A DNA stretch of 10,731 bases, from contig JBNJDJ010000064.1 of the NCBI GenBank assembly GCA_051744845.1, positions 1 to 10,731 of the forward strand. The letters are read 5' to 3'. Source of the stretch: JBNJDJ01 sp051744845. Lineage in GTDB: Bacteria; Bacillota; Clostridia; Peptostreptococcales; Acidaminobacteraceae. This document shows, one piece after another, positions 1 through 6,522 of the stretch (the first letter of the stretch is position 1; the number at the start of each line of letters is the position of its first letter). The notes under the pieces were generated by a model. It worked only from the letters and a program-made list of their open reading frames with translations, was not told where the DNA came from and ran no database searches. Both the position numbers and the translations under genes were made by a program.

Positions 1-23
1 TTTAATTAATAAAAGGGGACATT

Positions 24-1760
24 ATGAAAAATAACAAAAAATCAACTAATAATAAATTTGAATATTTATTTTCCGAAAGTTCTTTAGGAATATTTTTTTA
101 TGATTATCATGGCAACATAACTTCTGTTAATAAAAAAATTAAAAATATTTTTGATTTTTTTAAAAAAGGAAATAATATATATGATTATATTTCAAACGAT
201 GAATTTATAAAAGAAATGAATAAGTCATTAAAAAATGGTAAAGGATATTTTGAAGGAAGTATAAATTATAATGAAAAAAAATATATTAAAACTTCATTTA
301 AAAGTATAAAAAGTGATAATAAATTTATTACTGGATTTGGTATCTTAGAAAATATTACTAATAGAAAAAGATTTGAAAAAAGATTATTTTTAGAAAGGAA
401 ACATTTTAAAAAGATTATTTTTTCGATTGATAACGGTATAATATCAATTGATGAAAATGGAATTATAAATATGGTAAATCATGTAGCTAAAGATATAGTT
501 AATCTAGATTCTTCTTATGCTTATGGTAGAAAAATTGATAAAATTTTAAATTTAAAGAAAAATAACAGTAAAATCAATTTATGTGAATTAATTATAAATA
601 AAAAAATAGATTTTAATAAAAAAGAAAAATATTCTTTGGTTACCAATAATGAAAATAAAATAATAAATCTTTCTGTTAATAAAATAAAAAATAATAATAA
701 TTTAACTATTGGATATTCAATAATATTTAATGATATTACCGATAAAGTAACTCAAGAAAATAAGATAAAATTTTTAAACTATCATGATTCATTAACAAAT
801 ATATATAATCGAAGATATATGGAAAACGAAATAAAAAAAATAGATAAATGCAAAAATTTGCCAATAAGTTTAATAAATATCGATGTTAATGGTTTAAAGT
901 TAACTAATGATGCTTTTGGTCATGAACAAGGAGATAAACTACTTGTAAAAGTATCTAATGTTTTACAGTCAGTTTGCAGAAAAGATGATTTAATTGCGCG
1001 TATGGGTGGAGATGAATTTACAATTTTATTACCTAAAACTTATAAAAAAGATGCGCAAAAGATTAAAAATAGAATTATTGAATCAATTTCAAATATTAAA
1101 ATAGATTATATAGTTCCATCTGTAGCAATAGGTCTAGCAACAAAAAAATCAAAAAAAGAAAACATCAAAGAAGTACTTACTATAGCAGAAGATAATATGT
1201 ATTTAAATAAAATAAGAACAAGTCAATTAATGAAAAAAAGAACCATTAAGAATATTCAAAATAAGCTATATGAAAAATCATATAAAGAAAAAGTACATGC
1301 AAGAAAAACTATGAAGTATGCTATAAAATTAGCAAATCATTATAATTTAACAGATGATAAATTAAAGAAATTAAAAAAAGCTTCAATTTTTCATGATATT
1401 GGAAAAATTATGCTTCCAAAATATTTATTAGAAAGTAAAAAACAATTAACTAGCAGTGAATTAAAAAAAATAATGAAACATCCAGAAATTGGTTATCATT
1501 TATTAAAATCTATAGATGATTATGCAGAAGTTGCAAAAATTGTTTTACACCATCATGAAAATTTTGATGGTAGTGGGTATCCAAAAGGACTTAAAGGTAA
1601 AACAATTCCATTTTTATCAAGAATAATCTCAATATGTGATTATTTTGTAAATTTGGAATTAAATAAAACAAAAAATGAAATTGTAAAAAAATTGAATATT
1701 AAGTCTGATGAAAAAAAACTTGACCCTAATTTAGTTAAAGTTTTTATAGACCTTTTATAA
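24..1760 (+). CDS. PAS-PAS-GGDEF-HD-GYP cyclic-di-GMP synthase/phosphodiesterase
   Basis: A 578-aa protein with no membrane segment, so probably cytosolic. Two PAS-like sensor domains (about 12-112 and 122-243) precede a GGDEF domain (about 250-400) and an HD-GYP domain (about 418-578). The GGDEF domain looks active: metal-binding D287, N295/D296, intact GGDEF at 328-332, and an RxxD inhibitory site (R319-D322) exactly five residues upstream. The HD-GYP domain has H425, HD at 457-458 with K461, H486, H510/H511, D515-G516 followed by GYP at 518-520, and D539. By family knowledge the two halves make and break c-di-GMP. Oddities: the conserved DRPYR stretch that normally follows the last metal Asp is missing, and position -4 from H425 is Lys where tri-metal HD-GYPs have Glu, so a two-metal site is more likely. 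The ATG at 24 is preceded by AAAAGGGGA (11-19). Domain calls are firm; which activity dominates cannot be read from the sequence. Confidence 0.93.
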   Translation: MKNNKKSTNNKFEYLFSESSLGIFFYDYHGNITSVNKKIKNIFDFFKKGNNIYDYISNDEFIKEMNKSLKNGKGYFEGSINYNEKKYIKTSFKSIKSDNKFITGFGILENITNRKRFEKRLFLERKHFKKIIFSIDNGIISIDENGIINMVNHVAKDIVNLDSSYAYGRKIDKILNLKKNNSKINLCELIINKKIDFNKKEKYSLVTNNENKIINLSVNKIKNNNNLTIGYSIIFNDITDKVTQENKIKFLNYHDSLTNIYNRRYMENEIKKIDKCKNLPISLINIDVNGLKLTNDAFGHEQGDKLLVKVSNVLQSVCRKDDLIARMGGDEFTILLPKTYKKDAQKIKNRIIESISNIKIDYIVPSVAIGLATKKSKKENIKEVLTIAEDNMYLNKIRTSQLMKKRTIKNIQNKLYEKSYKEKVHARKTMKYAIKLANHYNLTDDKLKKLKKASIFHDIGKIMLPKYLLESKKQLTSSELKKIMKHPEIGYHLLKSIDDYAEVAKIVLHHHENFDGSGYPKGLKGKTIPFLSRIISICDYFVNLELNKTKNEIVKKLNIKSDEKKLDPNLVKVFIDLL

Positions 1761-1776
1761 GATTAAAATTTGATAA

Positions 1777-1824
1777 ATTTATTGAATATTCAACAATAAA
1801 TGAATCTCTTTTTAGTTTTTTTTT
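1777..1824 (+). terminator. possible weak intrinsic terminator
   Basis: ATTTATTG (1777-1784) pairs with CAATAAAT (1794-1801), and the 9-nt loop can extend the pairing through a TTGAATATTCAA palindrome. Runs of T follow at 1809-1813 and 1816-1824. The stem has a single G:C pair and the long T run starts 15 nt after it, so this is a weak candidate. Its place just after the stop of the first gene is its main support. Confidence 0.3.
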
Positions 1825-1922
1825 CATATGTTTATTTTAAGAGTGATAATTTTAAAAATATGCAGCCATATAGATTTTCCTATTTGTTGTGCTAAGGTAA
1901 ATATGATAAAATTAATTAAGAA

Positions 1923-1942
1923 TTATTTATAATTATAAATAA
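1923..1942. promoter_or_regulatory. 20-nt AT palindrome overlapping a TATAAT, ahead of the phosphatase gene
   Basis: Positions 1923-1942 read the same on both strands over 20 nt and consist only of A and T. TATAAT lies inside at 1928-1933, about 43 nt before the start codon at 1976. It could be an operator over a -10 box. In sequence this AT-rich, such palindromes also arise by chance, and there is no good -35 at 16-18 nt upstream (GATAAA at 1905-1910 is the nearest fit). Confidence 0.3.
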
Positions 1943-1975
1943 ATGTTTCATAATTTTTATGATTAAAGGAGATAT

Positions 1976-3412
1976 ATGCTTAAAAATATTTTTTGGATAG
2001 GAAAAATAAGTAGTAAAAAAAAACAGTTGGTTAAAGAAATAAATAATATTGAACCATATAGAATTATACTTTTAGAACAGTTAGATATTGGAAAAATTAT
2101 TAATAAAAATTCATCTGTTATTTTAGTTGATGAATCTAAAAAATTAATAAACCAGCTAGAAATATTGGAAAAGTTTAAATGTATTTATATTTTTATAATT
2201 AAAAAGAATAACAATGGTTTAGATAGTAGTTTAAATAATTTTTTATTAAAAGAGAATTTCAATTTATTATATGATGGCTTTGATTTTAATGATTTATTTA
2301 AATATTTAAATTCTAAGAATCTTAAAAATAATGAATTAGGTTTAAATAGATTATTAAATAAATTACAACAAATGGTTCTGATAACAAATAAAAATCATAA
2401 AATAATTTATGCTAATAAAAAATTATTAAAACACACTGGTTATAAAATGGATGAACTTGAATTTAAAGATGTAACTATATTTAGATCTAATAGACATAAT
2501 AGGATTTTTTATAATAATATAAAACATACTTTATTATCTAATCTTACTTGGGAAGGAAAATTTTATAATAAGAAAAAAGATGGTTCCTATTATTGGGAAA
2601 AAGCATACATATTTTGTTATAATTTAGAAGGTGAAAAAGTATATATAAAAATATCAGAAGATATTAGTCATTATCAAATGAATTTAAATAAAAAAGAAAG
2701 CAATTTAAAATTAGCTTCATCTATTCAAAGTTCATTATTACCACAAGATCTTTATGACAAAGATATTATAATAAAAGGATATTATAGACCTTTTAAAAAT
2801 ATTAGTGGTGATATTTATTTTTGGAATGAATACGTAAAAGGGGTTTATAGAATATTCTTGATAGATGTTGTTGGACATGGAACAGGTAGTGCTTTGATTA
2901 CTACTTCTGTAATTACTTTTTTAAATGAACTATTAAATGAAAAATATTCTTTAGAAAAGATGCTAAATAAATTAAATCAAAAAATTATTAATTTATATAA
3001 TTTAAAAGATTTTGAACAATCAACATATTTTACTATGTTAAGCTTAGAAATTAATACAAATGATAAATCTATAAAATATTCTAATTGTGGACATCCTTTT
3101 TTCTATCTAATGCACAATAATTCAATAAATAAATATATTGAAAGAAATTTTCCGATTGGATTGATTAATACAGCAAATTATACATCAAAAACTATTAGTT
3201 ATGATAAAAATGATAAAATTTTATTATTTACCGATGGATTAATTGAAATTGATTTTGATTTAAAAAGTAGTGTTTCTAAGTTAGATAAAATATTAGAAAA
3301 TTTTGTAGAAGATAGATCTAATAGAATTTTAAAGGTTATAGATAAAGATATGATTAAACCGAATTATCATTTAATAAATGATGATATAAGTATGTTATCT
3401 ATTTCACTTTAA
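1976..3412 (+). CDS. degenerate receiver-PAS-SpoIIE/RsbU-type PP2C phosphatase
   Basis: A 478-aa protein without membrane segments. Residues about 1-115 have the alternating strand/helix look of a response-regulator receiver. The acidic pair after strand one is absent, and the usual K-P near strand five is replaced (LYDGFDFNDLF, 98-108); D52 could still sit at the phosphorylation position. Residues about 122-233 form a PAS/PAC domain, followed by a short linker (LASSIQSSLLPQ, 246-257) typical of RsbU-like phosphatases. The phosphatase domain (about 258-478) has metal Asp candidates at D279 (SGD), D297 (DVVGHG), D420 (FTDGL) and D470 (NDD). By family knowledge such proteins dephosphorylate an anti-sigma-factor antagonist in partner switching; no STAS antagonist or anti-sigma kinase gene lies in this window. 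Start: ATG 1976 after AAAGGAG (1965-1971). It is co-transcribed with the next gene, 12 nt downstream. Confidence 0.9.
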   Translation: MLKNIFWIGKISSKKKQLVKEINNIEPYRIILLEQLDIGKIINKNSSVILVDESKKLINQLEILEKFKCIYIFIIKKNNNGLDSSLNNFLLKENFNLLYDGFDFNDLFKYLNSKNLKNNELGLNRLLNKLQQMVLITNKNHKIIYANKKLLKHTGYKMDELEFKDVTIFRSNRHNRIFYNNIKHTLLSNLTWEGKFYNKKKDGSYYWEKAYIFCYNLEGEKVYIKISEDISHYQMNLNKKESNLKLASSIQSSLLPQDLYDKDIIIKGYYRPFKNISGDIYFWNEYVKGVYRIFLIDVVGHGTGSALITTSVITFLNELLNEKYSLEKMLNKLNQKIINLYNLKDFEQSTYFTMLSLEINTNDKSIKYSNCGHPFFYLMHNNSINKYIERNFPIGLINTANYTSKTISYDKNDKILLFTDGLIEIDFDLKSSVSKLDKILENFVEDRSNRILKVIDKDMIKPNYHLINDDISMLSISL

Positions 3413-3424
3413 GAAAGGATATTT

Positions 3425-4633
3425 ATGGATAGCTTTTTAGGAAGGCAACCAATATTTAATAGAAATAATGAAGTGATCGGGTATGAAATTTTATTTAGAA
3501 ATAGTGAGCAAAATAGAGCTGAATTTAATGATTCATACGATGCAACTTTGAATGTTATAAAAAATATAATAATTGACTTTGATATTAATAAAATATCTTC
3601 TAATAAAAGATCATTTATTAATTTTGGAAAAAAAGCATTGATTGATAAAGTCCCAGAATTATTTAGTCCTGAACAGCTAATAATTGAAGTATTGGATTTT
3701 ATTGAAATAGATAAAGAATTAATTAATATACTAAAGTATTATAAAAATAAAGGGTATATTATTGCTTTAGATGATTTTATATATCAAAAAAATCAAAAAG
3801 ATTTATATGATTTAATTGATATTATAAAAATAGATTTTTTAAAATATACAATTGATGAAATTAAAAATATAATTAAAAAGATGAAAAAATATAATAAAAT
3901 TGTATTAGCAGAAAAAATTGAAGATTTAATTATGTTTGAAGAAGCAAAAAAATTGAATATTAATTATTATCAAGGTTATTTTTTTCAAAAACCTGTAGTA
4001 TTAAAAAAAGAAATGATATCTTCAATATCTACTATTCACAATAATCTTTTGAAAGAATTAAATAAAGAGCCGGTTGATTATAAGCAAGCTGCAAGCATTA
4101 TAAAAAAAGATTCAAATTTAACTTTTTCTTTTTTAAAACTAGTTAATTCGATGGCATATTATGGAAATAATAGAATAGATTCAATTGAAAATGCTATGAT
4201 TAGGTTGGGTATAAGTGAAAGTAAAAAAATTATATTAATTCATTTTATTAAAAATATTGAATCTAAAGTATCTTCTTCTGCATTATTAAAAATATCATTA
4301 AGAAGAGGTAAACAGTCTGAATTATTAGCAAAACATTTTGATTTAAAAGAAGATAAAAATAAATTATTTATATTAGGATTATTTTCATTAATTAATATTA
4401 TATTAAGGCAAAGTATGAATTCAATATTAAGTAGTATAGCCTTAAATGAAGAAATATCAGATGCTCTTTTAGGCGAAAAAAATAGATTAAGTAAAGTGTT
4501 AGAAGTTATTATTTTGATCGAAAATGGCCAAATTAATGAAATTAATAATATAATTGATAAGTATAATATTTCAATTAAAACTATAAATAAAATATATTTA
4601 GATTCAATAGACTGGGTTGATAGTATTTGGTAG
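3425..4633 (+). CDS. EAL-HDOD (YuxH/CdgJ-type) signalling protein, EAL domain altered
   Basis: A 402-aa cytosolic protein. The N-terminal half (about 3-195) is an EAL-like domain and the C-terminal half (about 203-400) an HDOD domain. This is the layout of YuxH (Bacillus) and CdgJ (Vibrio), which generally lack phosphodiesterase activity and act through protein contacts, for example on motility. Here EAL reads EIL (21-23). Several positions that bind metal or c-di-GMP in active EALs look kept: N66, E88, D116/D117, K135 with D137, E163, Q183. The loop after DDF, normally GTG, reads IYQ (119-121) and is lost, which argues against efficient catalysis. The HDOD part has the typical stretch FLKLVNS (236-242) and AMIRLG (257-262). 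Shine-Dalgarno AAGAAAGGA lies at 3412-3420. The same operon holds the PP2C phosphatase upstream. Whether it hydrolyses c-di-GMP is uncertain. Confidence 0.9.
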   Translation: MDSFLGRQPIFNRNNEVIGYEILFRNSEQNRAEFNDSYDATLNVIKNIIIDFDINKISSNKRSFINFGKKALIDKVPELFSPEQLIIEVLDFIEIDKELINILKYYKNKGYIIALDDFIYQKNQKDLYDLIDIIKIDFLKYTIDEIKNIIKKMKKYNKIVLAEKIEDLIMFEEAKKLNINYYQGYFFQKPVVLKKEMISSISTIHNNLLKELNKEPVDYKQAASIIKKDSNLTFSFLKLVNSMAYYGNNRIDSIENAMIRLGISESKKIILIHFIKNIESKVSSSALLKISLRRGKQSELLAKHFDLKEDKNKLFILGLFSLINIILRQSMNSILSSIALNEEISDALLGEKNRLSKVLEVIILIENGQINEINNIIDKYNISIKTINKIYLDSIDWVDSIW

Positions 4634-4681
4634 ATATATTAACAGAAGTTATTAAAAAATCTGATTTATTTTGTTTTTTAC

Positions 4682-4689
4682 TATAAAAT
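4682..4689 (+). promoter_or_regulatory. possible -10 element before the CHASE-GGDEF-hemerythrin gene
   Basis: TATAAAAT at 4682-4689 lies about 35 nt before the proposed ATT start and 22 nt before its Shine-Dalgarno, a sensible place for a -10 box in the 89-nt gap after the EAL-HDOD gene. No clear -35 is present (CTGATT at 4661-4666 would leave a 15-nt spacer). The gene may instead simply be read through from upstream, since no terminator is visible after 4633. Confidence 0.3.
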
Positions 4690-4710
4690 TATGGATAAAT
4701 TAAATTATTT

Positions 4711-4719
4711 GGAGAGGAG
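4711..4719 (+). promoter_or_regulatory. Shine-Dalgarno GGAGAGGAG that defines a non-ATG start
   Basis: This purine-rich site is as strong as those of neighbouring genes but has no ATG, GTG or TTG at a usable distance in the coding frame. The in-frame codons at 4723 and 4726, 3 and 6 nt after it, are both ATT. It lies 123 nt upstream of the first in-frame ATG (4843), which has no Shine-Dalgarno of its own (the preceding bases are AAAGAAGTGAA-like and the frame is already coding there). Confidence 0.65.
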
Positions 4720-4722
4720 AAG

Positions 4723-6474
4723 ATTATTAAAAAAAATAGATCTGAATTTATTGTAGTTATTTTCTTTATTATTCTATTTTCTTTTAGTGAATTCATTGGC
4801 TATTTTCAATTAAAGAATATAAAACAAAATCAAAGAAGTGAAATGGCTAAAGAATATATTTCTATTGAACAAAAATTTAATCATATAGTTTCAGAATATT
4901 TACATCTAGTTAAAGGTGTAGAAGTTTATATTCGAATGAATGATAATTTAAAAAATAATGAAGTTTATACTTTATTAAGTTTAATAATAAATGATAAACA
5001 AGAAAAGATTAAAAATATAGCTATTTTAAAAGATACAACAATAAAATGGAATTATCCTATAGAACCTAATAAACAGTCAATAGGTGTTGATTTAACTAAA
5101 ATTGAAGGTCAGTCAGACGATATATTATATGTTAAAAATAATTTGTCTAAAATTTTAGTTGGACCAATAAATTTAGTTCAAGGAGGCAAAGGCTTTATTA
5201 TAAGGACTCCAATAATGAAAGATAGTAAATATTGGGGCATGACAAGTATCGTATTAAAAACTGATAGTATTTTTAAATCTTTGAATGAATTTGAAAAAAA
5301 TAATGAAGTTGATTTATTGATAATGCATAAAGATAAATCAAGAGGAGTTATTTATGGCAATGAAAATTTACTTTCAAAAGAACCATTATTATATAAAAAT
5401 TCAGAAGAAATAAAATTATGGGATATTTACTTAGTCCCTAAAAAAGGTTGGATTAATTTTGAATTATATTTTATTTTATTTTCAATATTAGCATTTATAA
5501 TTTCCGTATTAATAAGTATAAAACTAAAAAATTATTTAGTTAGATATCAAGAAATAAAGGAAGAAAATAGAGAAATAATTGAAAAATCAGCTAAAGATAA
5601 CTTTACTGGTATTTATAATAAAAGTTATTTTGATTTAAAAGTTTATGAAGAAATGCAAAAGGCTGATCGTGAAAATACAAATTTATCGATGATATATTTT
5701 GATTTAGATAATTTTAAAAATATAAATGATAAATTTGGTCATGCTAGAGGAGACCAAGTGCTTTTAAAAACAACAGAAAAAGTAAAAAAGTGTCTTCGTG
5801 GTTATGATGTATTTACTAGATGGGGAGGAGATGAATTTGCAATTTTACTTCCTAATACAAATCATAAAAACGCTATTATAGTTGCTAAAAAAATTAAAGA
5901 AGAAATAAATAATATAATTTTAGAAGAAGGTTATTCTTTATCGGCAAGTTTAGGTATTGCCCAAAGGAAAAGATTAGAATTTTTTGAATCTTGGTTTAGA
6001 AGAGCTGATAATGCACTTTATAAGGCAAAAAATAATGGAAGAGATCAATTTTGCTATCTATCAGCAGATGATGAAGTGAAATTAAAAATTTATTGGGATC
6101 ATAATTGGGATTGTAAAAAAAGTACGATAGATAAAGAACATTTGGAAATAGTAAAAATATCTAATAAATTGGTAAAGAGCTCTTTTAATAAGTTGAAATA
6201 TGATGAAACAATAAGATTAGCAGATGTTTTATTTAAAGCTGTTAAAATCCATTTTGAAAATGAAATAGATTATTTAGAAAAAATAAAATATCCTTATGTA
6301 AAGAGACATTCTTTAATTCATAAAAATTTAATTAAAAAATTTAAAAAATTATATAATGGTCTAACTAAAAAAGAGGTTGAAACAGATACTTTATTAGATT
6401 TTTTACGAGATGTTTTAATAATGGAGCATTTAGTTGATCAAGATAAAAATTATAGAGATTATATAAATAAATAG
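4723..6474 (+). CDS. membrane-bound CHASE-GGDEF-hemerythrin diguanylate cyclase, probable ATT start
   Basis: The frame is open from a stop at 4696, and I start it at ATT 4723 (ATT 4726 is equally possible), giving about 583 aa; Met 4843 would be residue 41. Numbering from 4723: TM helix 9-28; extracytoplasmic CHASE domain about 41-240 (IGVDL at 120-124, GPINLVQGG at 147-155, WGMTS at 171-175); TM helix about 245-268; coiled linker to 292; GGDEF domain about 290-445 with intact GGDEF at 368-372 and inhibitory RxxD at 359-362; C-terminal bacteriohemerythrin about 458-580. All seven di-iron ligands are in place: H473, H510, E514, H529, H533, H569, D574. By family knowledge it makes c-di-GMP in response to a small external ligand and to oxygen or redox state, like the hemerythrin cyclase of Vibrio cholerae. 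Starting at 4843 would delete the first TM helix that anchors the CHASE domain. It ends just before a strong terminator. Confidence 0.88.
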   Translation: MIKKNRSEFIVVIFFIILFSFSEFIGYFQLKNIKQNQRSEMAKEYISIEQKFNHIVSEYLHLVKGVEVYIRMNDNLKNNEVYTLLSLIINDKQEKIKNIAILKDTTIKWNYPIEPNKQSIGVDLTKIEGQSDDILYVKNNLSKILVGPINLVQGGKGFIIRTPIMKDSKYWGMTSIVLKTDSIFKSLNEFEKNNEVDLLIMHKDKSRGVIYGNENLLSKEPLLYKNSEEIKLWDIYLVPKKGWINFELYFILFSILAFIISVLISIKLKNYLVRYQEIKEENREIIEKSAKDNFTGIYNKSYFDLKVYEEMQKADRENTNLSMIYFDLDNFKNINDKFGHARGDQVLLKTTEKVKKCLRGYDVFTRWGGDEFAILLPNTNHKNAIIVAKKIKEEINNIILEEGYSLSASLGIAQRKRLEFFESWFRRADNALYKAKNNGRDQFCYLSADDEVKLKIYWDHNWDCKKSTIDKEHLEIVKISNKLVKSSFNKLKYDETIRLADVLFKAVKIHFENEIDYLEKIKYPYVKRHSLIHKNLIKKFKKLYNGLTKKEVETDTLLDFLRDVLIMEHLVDQDKNYRDYINK

Positions 6475-6476
6475 GT

Positions 6477-6512
6477 AAAAATTCTTTTAGAAATAAATCT
6501 AAAAGAATTTTT
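6477..6512. terminator. bidirectional intrinsic terminator, perfect 14-bp stem
   Basis: AAAAATTCTTTTAG (6477-6490) pairs perfectly with CTAAAAGAATTTTT (6499-6512) around an 8-nt loop. The T run continues to 6514 on the plus strand, and the A run at 6477-6481 gives a T run on the minus strand. It sits 3 nt after the stop of the hemerythrin cyclase and 11 nt beyond the 3' end of the convergent oxidoreductase, so it can end both transcripts. Confidence 0.88.
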
Positions 6513-6522
6513 TTAATTCAAT

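Larger units (their letters stand above)
1761..1975. other. 215-nt non-coding gap with AT hairpins and palindrome
   Basis: No gene is visible here. From left to right there is: an 8-bp AT-rich hairpin (1777-1784 with 1794-1801) enclosing the palindrome TTGAATATTCAA, followed by T runs; a slightly less AT-rich patch at about 1861-1900; a 20-nt perfect AT palindrome (1923-1942) that contains a TATAAT; a small hairpin (1948-1953 with 1957-1962); and the Shine-Dalgarno of the next gene. The gap probably holds the end of the first transcript and the promoter of the phosphatase/EAL-HDOD pair. I could not place a convincing -35 box, and saw no conserved c-di-GMP-I riboswitch core. Confidence 0.5.

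Noticed and set aside
1861..1896. 11-codon open frame starting at ATG 1860 (MQPYRFSYLLC)
   Set aside because: No Shine-Dalgarno, too short and no supporting context; treated as non-coding.
1761..1975. c-di-GMP riboswitch in the largest gap of the signalling block
   Set aside because: An attractive idea given the genes, but I could not find the conserved GCACAGGGCAAACC-like core of class I or a tetraloop-receptor layout; the gap is nearly all A and T.
4691..4756. Separate 21-codon gene from ATG 4691
   Set aside because: No ribosome site; it contains the Shine-Dalgarno of the main gene. I keep it only as a possible frameshifted start of that gene.
4843..4845. ATG 4843 as the start of the CHASE-GGDEF-hemerythrin protein
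   Set aside because: It has no Shine-Dalgarno, and the frame upstream encodes a clean transmembrane helix and continues back to a strong ribosome site at 4711-4719.
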